From: Bradyrhizobium sp. CCGE-LA001
GTDB taxonomy: Bacteria; Pseudomonadota; Alphaproteobacteria; Rhizobiales; Xanthobacteraceae
Direction: 5' to 3'
Assembly: GCF_000296215.2 (NCBI RefSeq)
Contig: NZ_CP013949.1
Span: forward strand, 3,341,501-3,405,500
Length of the DNA: 64,000 nucleotides
Program-made: the position numbers and the translations under genes
Part shown: positions 57,502-64,000 of the stretch, piece by piece
Position numbering within the stretch: position 1 is the first letter of the stretch
Layout of the letters: each line of letters starts with the position of its first letter
The notes under the pieces: model-generated
Told to the model about the DNA's origin: nothing
What the model saw: the letters and a program-made list of their open reading frames with translations, nothing else
The model's database searches: none

Positions 57502-58374
57502 TCAGCGCTGCAGGCGCGCAAGCAGGCTCGACGTATCCCAGCGCTTGCCGCCCATCTTCTCCACTTCGGAGTAGAACTGGTCGACCAGTGCAGTCACCGG
57601 CAGGTTGGCGCCGTTGCGGCGGGCTTCGGCCAGCGAGATCGAGAGGTCCTTGCGCATCCATTCCACCGCGAAGCCGAAATCGTACTTGTCCTCGTTCATG
57701 GTCTTGTAGCGGTTCTCCATCTGCCAGGACTGCGCCGCGCCCTTGGAGATGGTCTCGATCACTGCGGCGACGTCGAGGCCGCTCTTCTTGGCGAAGTGGA
57801 TACCCTCTGAGAGACCCTGCACGAGGCCCGCGATGCAGATCTGATTGACCATCTTGGTCAGCTGGCCGCTTCCGGCGGGGCCGAGCAGCTTGCACATCCG
57901 CGCATAGGCGCCGGTGATGATCGGCTCGGCGCCGGCATAGGCATCCTGCGCACCGCCGCACATCACGGTCAGCACGCCGTTCTCTGCGCCGGCCTGGCCG
58001 CCGGAAACGGGCGCGTCGACGAACTTGAAGCCGGTCTTGGTCGCGGCCGCATCGAGCTCGCGGGCGACTTCGGCCGAGGCGGTGGTGTGGTCGACGAAGG
58101 TCGCGCCCTTCTTCATGCCGGCAAACGCGCCGTCGGGGCCGATCGTGACCGCGCGCAGATCGTTGTCGTTGCCGACACAGCACATCACGAAATCCTGGCC
58201 TTCGGCCGCGGCCTTCGGGGTCGGTGCGGTCTTGCCGCCGAACTTGTCCGCCCACTCCTTCGCCTTGGCCGCGGTGCGGTTGTAGACGGTGACCTCATGG
58301 CCCCCTTTTTTCACGAGGTGTCCGGCCATCGGGAAGCCCATGACGCCGAGACCGAGGAAAGCGACTTTAGCCAT
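57502..58374 (-). CDS. beta-hydroxyacid dehydrogenase (3-hydroxyisobutyrate/GLYR family)
   Basis: A 290-residue NAD(P)-dependent enzyme. Rossmann GLGVMGFPMAGHLVK opens the dinucleotide fold, FVDAPVSGGQAGAENG is the substrate motif, and GSGQLTKMVNQIC carries the catalytic Lys. DLSISLAEARRNG is the family's late signature. Members act on 3-hydroxyisobutyrate, tartronate semialdehyde or succinic semialdehyde; NADP use is possible since Asn-Arg (YNRT) follows the second strand. The gene stands alone between a kinase/antiporter group and a divergent VOC gene. Confidence 0.92.
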   Translation of the reverse strand: MAKVAFLGLGVMGFPMAGHLVKKGGHEVTVYNRTAAKAKEWADKFGGKTAPTPKAAAEGQDFVMCCVGNDNDLRAVTIGPDGAFAGMKKGATFVDHTTASAEVARELDAAATKTGFKFVDAPVSGGQAGAENGVLTVMCGGAQDAYAGAEPIITGAYARMCKLLGPAGSGQLTKMVNQICIAGLVQGLSEGIHFAKKSGLDVAAVIETISKGAAQSWQMENRYKTMNEDKYDFGFAVEWMRKDLSISLAEARRNGANLPVTALVDQFYSEVEKMGGKRWDTSSLLARLQR

Positions 58375-58560
58375 GTATGGTACCTTGTCCGTAGTTTGGG
58401 TTTACGGTTCTTGCCCGGGCGAGCAGGGCGCCTGGTTCCGCCTTGGAGACGGATTGGGCCGCACCATAAACCCTTAAGGCCGGAGGGCAACGGCTTCGTT
58501 TAGCGCTCCCCTGTGCTAAGATTGCGGACCTCAAGAACCTCAAAAAATGGGAGCGAAGGC

Positions 58561-59010
58561 ATGGGTGTGGATTTGGGCGGCGTGAGCGTGGGCGTGCTCG
58601 ATCATTTCAACATCCGGACCCGGAAGCTGGCCGAGACGGTCCGCTTCTACGAGGACGTTCTGGGCCTGGAAAATGGCGCCCGGCCGAATTTCGCCTTCCC
58701 GGGCGCCTGGATGTACAGCGAGGGCAGGCCGGTGGTGCACCTGGTCGATATTTCGCCGACCGCCGAGCCACAAAAGCCGGATTCCGGCGTTGTCCACCAT
58801 GTCGCCTTCGTCAGCCGGGGCTTCGAGGCCATGAAGCAGCGCCTGACGTCGAAGGGGATGAAGTTCGACTCCCGCCAGGTGCCCGGCGGCGACCTCTGGC
58901 AGATCTTCGTGCACGACCCCAACGGGGTCATGATCGAGCTGAATTACGAGGCGGTCAGGGAGCAGGGGGCAGCGCCCGCGGAGATGGCCGACGATATCGG
59001 CAGGCAGTAG
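58561..59010 (+). CDS. VOC/glyoxalase-family protein
   Basis: A 149-residue two-module vicinal-oxygen-chelate protein. VLDHFNIRTRKLAETVRFYE supplies the first metal His; VHHVAFVSRGFEAMKQRL and the late IFVHDPNGVMIELNYEA supply further His/Glu ligands. The substrate is unknown; relatives include glyoxalase I and extradiol dioxygenase-like enzymes. ATG 58561 follows GGGAG by 8 bp. It is divergent to the dehydrogenase gene (about 190 bp between starts). Confidence 0.88.
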   Translation: MGVDLGGVSVGVLDHFNIRTRKLAETVRFYEDVLGLENGARPNFAFPGAWMYSEGRPVVHLVDISPTAEPQKPDSGVVHHVAFVSRGFEAMKQRLTSKGMKFDSRQVPGGDLWQIFVHDPNGVMIELNYEAVREQGAAPAEMADDIGRQ

Positions 59011-59063
59011 CCTTTTGGGCGTTTCCGCTCTAATGGGGCATCCTCAACTCTAGGAGATGCGCT

Positions 59064-60200
59064 TTGAGCGTGACGCAGCAACAGGTTCTCGACAGCCTCG
59101 CCAGGATCAAGTCGCCCCGCGGGGTCGCGCTCACCAACGCCAATGTGCTGAGCGCGGTCAGCGCCTCCGACGGCAAGGTGTTCTTCTCGATCAACGTCGA
59201 TGCCACCGAGGCGCGGGCCTGGGAGCCCATCCGGGCCGAAGCCGAGGCTGCCGTCCGTGCCATTCCAGGCGTCACCACCGTGATGGTGGCGCTGACCGCC
59301 GAGCGCAAGCCGGGCTCTACGCCGCCGCCACCCCCGCAGCCGAGCCGCGGCACGCCCGGCGTGCAGCCGGCCCACGCCCACAAGCCGCCGCAGGGCGGCG
59401 GGTCGCCGATGGCGCGGCAGTCGGAAATTCCAGGCGTTGCCGCGGTGATCGCGGTTGCTTCGGGCAAGGGCGGGGTGGGCAAGTCGACCACCGCGCTCAA
59501 CCTGGCGCTCGGCCTGCGCGATCTCGGCCTCAAGGTCGGGCTGCTCGATGCCGACATCTATGGCCCCTCGGTGCCGCGGCTGACCGGTCTGCACGACAAG
59601 CCGGAGCTGAACGACGAGCGCAAGATGATTCCGCTTCGGCGCTTCGGCCTCGCCATCATGTCGATCGGCTTCTTGGTCGAGGAGGAGACCGCGATGATCT
59701 GGCGCGGTCCCATGGTGATGTCGGCGGTGACGCAGATGCTGCGCGACGTGGAATGGGGCAAGCTCGACGTGCTGGTGGTCGACATGCCGCCGGGCACCGG
59801 CGATGCCCAGCTCACGCTGGCGCAGAACGTGCCGCTGAAGGGCGCGGTGATCGTCTCGACGCCGCAGGACCTCTCCCTGATCGACGCCAGGCGGGGGCTT
59901 GCCATGTTCAAGAAGGTCAACGTGCCGGTGCTCGGCATCGTCGAGAACATGAGCTACTTTCAGTGCCCGCATTGCGGCACCAAGTCGGATATTTTCGGCC
60001 ATGGCGGGGCGCGGCACGAGGCCGAGAAGCTCGGAGTACCGTTCCTGGGCGAGATCCCCCTGCACATGGCGATTCGCGCCACCTCGGACGCCGGCAATCC
60101 GGTCGTCGACAGCGAGCCGGACGGCCCTCATGCGGCGATCTACCGCGCCATTGCAGGCCAGGTCCGGGACCAGCTTAAGGGTGCCCTCGCCACGGCTTGA
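59064..60200 (+). CDS. mrp: Mrp/NBP35-family Fe-S cluster carrier ATPase (ApbC)
   Basis: A 378-residue protein with an N-terminal MIP18/DUF59 domain (~5-80), a Pro-rich linker (~83-115) and a MinD-like P-loop ATPase (deviant Walker A SGKGGVGKSTT near residues 135-144; VVDMPPGTGDAQLT). The CPHCG cysteine pair near residue 300 holds the transferable 4Fe-4S cluster. It delivers clusters to apo-enzymes in the cytoplasm. Translation begins at a TTG, 8 bp after AGGAG. The nearby Fe-S-rich formate dehydrogenase is a possible client, though ApbC is general. Confidence 0.95.
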   Translation: MSVTQQQVLDSLARIKSPRGVALTNANVLSAVSASDGKVFFSINVDATEARAWEPIRAEAEAAVRAIPGVTTVMVALTAERKPGSTPPPPPQPSRGTPGVQPAHAHKPPQGGGSPMARQSEIPGVAAVIAVASGKGGVGKSTTALNLALGLRDLGLKVGLLDADIYGPSVPRLTGLHDKPELNDERKMIPLRRFGLAIMSIGFLVEEETAMIWRGPMVMSAVTQMLRDVEWGKLDVLVVDMPPGTGDAQLTLAQNVPLKGAVIVSTPQDLSLIDARRGLAMFKKVNVPVLGIVENMSYFQCPHCGTKSDIFGHGGARHEAEKLGVPFLGEIPLHMAIRATSDAGNPVVDSEPDGPHAAIYRAIAGQVRDQLKGALATA

Positions 60201-60406
60201 AGCGGTCGGCGCGGCAAGCGCTCGGGACATGCGACTTTCGTAGAGCCCCGTCATGCCATTGTCGCGTTCCGCAAGCGGGGCTTCCGTGTTAAACGCCCAC
60301 GGCAGTCAAGCCCCCTTCGGTTCGGCGCGCCTAACGCGTCGCCGGAATGTGCGGCGGCAAGAAGAGAAGTTAAGGGGAAAACGCCCCAGCAAGGAGAGAC
60401 CTGAAG

Positions 60407-61495
60407 ATGAAGCGTCGTGACTTTCTTAAAGTGTCGGCCGCAGGCGCGGCGGCAACCGCGGTGGCCTCGCCGGCGATCGCGCAGTCCTCGCCCGAGATCA
60501 AGTGGCGCCTGACTTCGAGCTTCCCGAAGTCGCTCGACACCATCTATGGCGGCGCCGAGCAGGTGGCGAAGTACGTCGCCGAGATGACCGACAACAAGTT
60601 CCAGATCCAGGTGTTCGCGGCCGGCGAAATCGTCCCCGGCCTGCAGGCGCTCGACGCGACCTCGAACGGTACGGTCGAGATGTGCCACACCGTCTCGTAC
60701 TACTATGTCGGCAAAGACCCGACCTTCGCGATCTTCGCCTCGGTGCCGTTCGGCCTCAATGCGCGCCAGCAGAATTCGTGGCTCTATCAGGGCGGGGGCA
60801 ACGAGCTCGCCAACGAGTTCTTCAAGAAGTCGAACGTGGTCGGCTTCCCCTGCGGCAACACCGGCACCCAGATGGGCGGCTGGTTCCGCAAGGAGATCAA
60901 GACCGTTGCCGATCTCTCCGGCTTGAAGATGCGCATCGGCGGCATCGCCGGCCAGGTGCTCCAGAAGGTCGGCGTGGTGCCGCAGCAGCTCGCCGGCGGC
61001 GACATCTATCCGGCGCTGGAGAAGGGCACCATCGATGCCGCCGAGTGGGTCGGCCCCTATGACGACGAGAAGCTGGGCTTCGCCAAGGTCGCCAAGTACT
61101 ACTATTATCCGGGCTTCTGGGAGGGCGGTCCGACCGTCCACGCCTTCACCAATCTGGACAAGTGGAATGCGCTGCCGAAGAACTATCAGGCGGTCCTCAC
61201 CAACGCGACGGCCCATGCCAACACCTGGATGGCCGCGCGCTACGACATGCAGAACCCGGCGGCGTTGAAGCGTCTGGTCGCGGGCGGCACCCAGCTTCGT
61301 CCGTTCACCAACGAAGTACTGGAAGCCTGCCTCAAGTCGACCAACGAGCTGTGGGCCGAGATCTCCGGCAAGAACGCCGACTTCAAGAAGTCGATCGACG
61401 CCATGCAGGCCTATCGCTCGGATGAGTATCTGTGGTGGCAGGTCGCCGAATATACCTACGACAGCTTCATGATCCGGTCCCGCACCCGCGGCTGA
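60407..61495 (+). CDS. TRAP transporter substrate-binding protein, Tat-exported (copy 1)
   Basis: A 362-residue DctP-family binding protein with a twin-arginine signal (MKRRDFLKVSAAGAAATAVA, cleavage near AIAQ). The body has the family's core (KFQIQVFAAGEIVPGLQALD, GGWFRKEI, LKMRIGGIAGQVLQKVG, AAEWVGPYDDEKLG). The latter motif matches the 'mannonate/chloroaromatic' TRAP subgroup. No DctQ or DctM permease gene is in the window. Followed by a strong terminator and by a clear paralogue. Ligand unknown, possibly an organic acid. Confidence 0.92.
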   Translation: MKRRDFLKVSAAGAAATAVASPAIAQSSPEIKWRLTSSFPKSLDTIYGGAEQVAKYVAEMTDNKFQIQVFAAGEIVPGLQALDATSNGTVEMCHTVSYYYVGKDPTFAIFASVPFGLNARQQNSWLYQGGGNELANEFFKKSNVVGFPCGNTGTQMGGWFRKEIKTVADLSGLKMRIGGIAGQVLQKVGVVPQQLAGGDIYPALEKGTIDAAEWVGPYDDEKLGFAKVAKYYYYPGFWEGGPTVHAFTNLDKWNALPKNYQAVLTNATAHANTWMAARYDMQNPAALKRLVAGGTQLRPFTNEVLEACLKSTNELWAEISGKNADFKKSIDAMQAYRSDEYLWWQVAEYTYDSFMIRSRTRG

Positions 61496-61520
61496 TTGAT
61501 GCTCAGGTCGGAAGACCTTC

Positions 61521-61555
61521 AGCCCGGCCTCCCCAGGGAGGCCGGGCTTTTTCTT
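61521..61555 (+). terminator. rho-independent terminator after TRAP copy 1
   Basis: A perfect 12-bp GC-rich stem (AGCCCGGCCTCC at 61521-61532 with its complement at 61537-61548), 4-base loop, followed by TTTTTCTTT. The best terminator in the window, 26 bp after the stop codon. Confidence 0.92.
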
Positions 61556-61659
61556 TGACTGCGGTGCGATCGGGATGGCGTTCTGTCCCGTGATGTTCCA
61601 TGCTGCCCTCAAGCCTCGGCAAGAAGGCTCCACAATCAGATCCATCAGGGCAGGAAATC

Positions 61660-62748
61660 ATGAAGAGAAGAGACTTCATCAAGGTCACAGGACTTGGTGC
61701 GGCCGGTGCCGCCACGCTCGCGGCGCCCGCGATCGCGCAGTCGATGCCGGAAATCAAATGGCGCATGCCGACCAGCTGGCCGAAATCGCTCGACACGCTG
61801 TTTGGCGGCGCGGAGACGATGTGCAAGATGGTCGCGGAAGCGACCGACAACAAATTCCAGATCCAGATCTTCGCGGCCGGCGAGATCGTGCCGGGTCTAC
61901 AGGTGCTCGACGCCGTGCAGAACGGCACCTGCGAGATCGGCCACACCGCGTCCTACTATTATTTCGGCAAGGACCCGACATTCACCTTCGGCTCGGCGGT
62001 GCCGTTCGGTCCCAACATGCGCATCAACCAGGCCTGGTACATGCAGGGCGGCGGGCGAGAGGTGCTCAACGAGTTCTACAAGAGCTACAACGTCATCTCA
62101 CTGCTCGCCGGCAACACAGGCTGCCAGATGGGCGGCTGGTTCAGGAAAGAGGTCAACACGCCCGACGATCTCAAGGGGATGAAGATCCGCGTCGGCGGCT
62201 TCGCCGGCCGCGTGCTCCAGAAGGTCGGCGTGGTGCCGCAGCAGCTTGCAGGCGGCGACATCTATCCGGCGCTGGAGAAGGGCACCATCGACGCCGCCGA
62301 ATGGGTCGGCCCCTATGACGACGAGAAGCTCGGCTTCTACAAGATCGCGCCGCATTACTACTATCCCGGCTGGTGGGAGGGCGGGCCGATGCTGATGGCC
62401 TTCGTCAACCTCGACAAGTGGAACGCGCTGCCGAAATATTACCAGAGCGTGCTCGAGCAGGCCGGCCATTACGCCAACAACTACATGATGGCGCGCTATG
62501 ACGCCGCCAATCCGCTGGCGCTGAAGAAGCTGCTCGCAGGCGGCGCCAAGCTGCACGCCTTTTCGCCGGCGATCATGGATGCCTGCTACAAGGCCGCCAA
62601 GGAGCTGCATGCCGAAGTCGGCGCGAGTAACGCCAACTTCAAGAAGGTCCACGACTCCCTCGCCAAGTTCACGAGCGACGGCTACGCCTGGTTCCAGGTC
62701 GCCGAGGTCGGCTACGACATCTTCATGGCGCGGCGCTCGCAAAGCTGA
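61660..62748 (+). CDS. TRAP transporter substrate-binding protein, Tat-exported (copy 2)
   Basis: A 362-residue protein of the same length and layout as copy 1. Tat signal MKRRDFIKVTGLGAAGAATL, then the shared motifs KFQIQIFAAGEIVPGLQVLD, GGWFRKEV, MKIRVGGFAGRVLQKVG and AAEWVGPYDDEKLG. The two copies look like a tandem duplication that later diverged, mainly in the signal peptide and the C-terminus. Start at 61660 with GCAGGAAA before it. Because a terminator separates them, each copy has its own promoter. No permease gene is adjacent. Confidence 0.92.
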   Translation: MKRRDFIKVTGLGAAGAATLAAPAIAQSMPEIKWRMPTSWPKSLDTLFGGAETMCKMVAEATDNKFQIQIFAAGEIVPGLQVLDAVQNGTCEIGHTASYYYFGKDPTFTFGSAVPFGPNMRINQAWYMQGGGREVLNEFYKSYNVISLLAGNTGCQMGGWFRKEVNTPDDLKGMKIRVGGFAGRVLQKVGVVPQQLAGGDIYPALEKGTIDAAEWVGPYDDEKLGFYKIAPHYYYPGWWEGGPMLMAFVNLDKWNALPKYYQSVLEQAGHYANNYMMARYDAANPLALKKLLAGGAKLHAFSPAIMDACYKAAKELHAEVGASNANFKKVHDSLAKFTSDGYAWFQVAEVGYDIFMARRSQS

Positions 62749-62770
62749 TCACGCCACCTCTCGCATGCAC

Positions 62771-62796
62771 CGCCCCGGAGCGAAGGCTCCGGGGCG
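62771..62796 (+). terminator. inverted repeat terminator after TRAP copy 2
   Basis: A perfect 10-bp stem (CGCCCCGGAG at 62771-62780, complement 62787-62796) with a 6-base loop, followed by TTGTCGTTG. Located 22 bp after the stop codon. Confidence 0.8.
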
Positions 62797-62835
62797 TTGT
62801 CGTTGCAGCATTCGCGAGGGTGTCGAAACAAACCT

Positions 62836-62945
62836 CGAAAACAACCCCATGCACAGTAAACGGCGTCAGCATTATCAAGGACTTGCCACTGTCACTATCA
62901 GTGCCCGCTGAAATCCCGAGTTTATTGACCCGTCGGGCAAAACAG
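62836..62945 (+). repeat. dispersed intergenic repeat, copy 2
   Basis: Conserved ends as in copy 1: 62836-62858 is identical over 23 bp to 28222-28244 read on the other strand, and 62925-62945 matches 20 of 21 bp of 28145-28165. The 66-bp centre is unrelated to that of copy 1. It lies downstream of a gene (TRAP copy 2), on the same strand, like copy 1 behind the hydrolase. Confidence 0.72.
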
Positions 62946-63002
62946 GGGTAGACATGGATCATCGCCTAATCCGAAATCGTGCCACAAGCCATAAGGGCCC
63001 CG

Positions 63003-63270
63003 ATGCACTTCGATCCCGATGAAGTTCAAACGGCACTTCGCAAAGCATGGTCGGCGTCGACGGCCAGCTAATGGACGGCGAGCAACCCGGCGGCAGGGCA
63101 ATGCAACGTCACCTCGCTGCTCATTCACGAGCTCTTCGGTGCGATTTGCTGAAGACCCCACTGCCGGCCGGAGACCATTTCTATAATCGGATCGCAGGCG
63201 TGAGGTACGACTTCACGGCGAGCCAGTTCGACCAGCCGGTAGCTTATATGGATTTGCCCGCCAACCAGGC
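63003..63270 (+). pseudogene. YunG-like protein gene, inactivated
   Basis: Three pieces in two frames together resemble a YunG-family protein: DPDEVQTALRKAWSASTAS then a TAA stop (63069), WTASNPAAGQCNVTSLLIHE onward to a TGA (63150), and then, after a frame change near 63146, GDHFYNRIAGVRYDFTASQF with a QFDQPV end. The order and motifs (W-P-NPA-GQC-VT, DH-YNR, D-T-SQF) match the family. One stop and one frameshift make the gene nonfunctional. It abuts the AraC-type gene. Confidence 0.7.
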
Positions 63271-63292
63271 CGACGCAGGGGTTCATATTCTG

Positions 63293-64000
63293 CTATCGAG
63301 GCCTCCACTGCTCGCGAAACTGCCCTGGTGTGATGCCGGCAACCCTGCGGAAGGCACGGGTAAAATGGGCTGGATCTGCGTAGCCCGAAGCGAACGCAAC
63401 CTCGATGATCTTGGAGTCCGTGTCTCGCAAGAGCTTCCTGGCGTTCTCGAACCTTACGGCATCCAGCAGCCCCGAATACGTAACGCCAACGCGAGAGAGC
63501 TTGCGTTGAAGACTGCGCGCACTCACGCCTGCCATTTCCGCGATTTCGGCGAGCACCGGAAGCCGCTCGTCGAGATATGATGGAAGCATCAGCTTCAGTG
63601 TTTGTACGAAGTCAACATTCGAACATTCGAGGTGGTCGCCATAGAGATTAGGAGGACTTTCGCTCGCCCGGTTAGGGAGGCCCAGGAGCGCAACAGGTAC
63701 GTCAATCCACGATGCTTCCTGACCGGACAGGAATTGAGACGTGGGCCAGGAAGACTGACATGCTGGACCTGGCGTGTACCGAGCTTCAAAGGCGATAGTC
63801 GCCGGAGCCCAACCCGATCCAGCGAACTGGCGAACGATATAGATCGGAAAAACGTTCTGAAGCCACTGTGAATGCTCGAGATGCTGAAGTCCCTTGGTGC
63901 CCGCAAGCCTGCTGCAATAGCGAACATGATCGCCGTGGTGCTCAAGCCAATTACTCAGGTTTGAGTCTTCGAGCGATGCCCATTTGCATGCCTGTTCGAG
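63293..64000 (-). CDS. AraC-family transcriptional regulator (5' truncated by window edge)
   Basis: The frame stays open from the stop at 63293 to the window edge, giving 235 codons of a protein that begins further right. The N-terminal arabinose-binding-like domain (PF12625 type) is recognisable in pieces (RYCSRLAG, YIVRQFAGSGWAP, LYGDHLECSNVDF). The C-terminal AraC HTH follows (LAEIAEMAGVSARSLQRKLS; IIEVAFASGYADPAHFTRAF; ending GITPGQFREQWRPR). Such regulators usually have about 330 residues, so roughly 95 are missing. An internal ATG at 63589 would give only the DNA-binding half and is not the true start. Effector unknown. Confidence 0.88.
   Translation of the reverse strand, partial: LEQACKWASLEDSNLSNWLEHHGDHVRYCSRLAGTKGLQHLEHSQWLQNVFPIYIVRQFAGSGWAPATIAFEARYTPGPACQSSWPTSQFLSGQEASWIDVPVALLGLPNRASESPPNLYGDHLECSNVDFVQTLKLMLPSYLDERLPVLAEIAEMAGVSARSLQRKLSRVGVTYSGLLDAVRFENARKLLRDTDSKIIEVAFASGYADPAHFTRAFRRVAGITPGQFREQWRPR

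Noticed and set aside
60251..61645. Long minus-strand open frame opposite TRAP copy 1
   Set aside because: Shadow of the TRAP binding protein; composition is non-protein-like and it crosses a strong terminator.
1..64000. tRNA, rRNA, CRISPR array, prophage or insertion sequence
   Set aside because: No structured RNA gene, regular spacer repeats, transposase or phage gene was recognised in either strand.

Overview
The window comes from a high-GC alphaproteobacterium and reads most like Bradyrhizobium or a close relative (Nitrobacteraceae). The reasons are a coxMNOP-type second terminal oxidase, a FixK/FixJ regulatory style with TTGAT-N4-ATCAA boxes, a 40-residue hydrophobic protein ending in a short FATTGVRL tail, an FDH3-type formate dehydrogenase locus and a PdhS/PleC-like histidine kinase. 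I saw no rRNA, tRNA, CRISPR array, prophage or intact insertion sequence. Several hypothetical small genes and a few decayed genes are present. Genes run off both window edges.

Layout. 0-3.7 kb: the tail of a TPR/glycosyltransferase gene, a Crp-type regulator, and a DUF4336-SDR fusion. 3.8-13.3 kb, all on the minus strand: a PQQ alcohol dehydrogenase with the lanthanide-type Asp-x-Asp motif, its MoxJ-like partner and two c-type cytochromes. These lie downstream of a GlcG/HbpS-like protein and of the tightly overlapping coxM-coxN-coxO-coxP-ctaG operon. Together they could form one periplasmic chain from alcohol to oxygen. CoxN lacks both hallmark proton-channel residues. 13.7-16.3 kb: small membrane or exported proteins and a WD40-cytochrome c fusion. 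16.3-27.6 kb: a respiratory formate dehydrogenase locus, with a four-cluster ferredoxin-like protein and a string of poorly understood accessory genes ahead of the alpha, beta and gamma subunits. 27.6-29.1 kb: a decayed liv ABC-transporter remnant, a dispersed repeat and a hydrolase.

29.4-52 kb is the most distinctive part. A FixK-like regulator and FixJ-like response regulators sit beside six near-perfect or perfect FNR/FixK boxes. The boxes lie in front of a K+ channel, two AspT-family exchangers, a DUF1275/SulP pair, an Orn/Lys/Arg-type decarboxylase, a polyphosphate kinase 2 operon, a DUF3302/HlyD pair and a DUF3300/DUF2950 operon. I read this as an oxygen-limitation survival island for ion balance, decarboxylation-driven exchange, polyphosphate energy and the cell envelope. 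That reading is inference from the boxes and gene content.

52.3-62.8 kb is more housekeeping in character: DusA, a retropepsin-like protease, a histidine kinase, a NhaD-like antiporter, a beta-hydroxyacid dehydrogenase, a VOC protein, Mrp, and a tandem pair of TRAP-type binding proteins. The right end carries a second copy of the dispersed repeat, a YunG-like pseudogene, and an AraC-family regulator that continues past the window edge.
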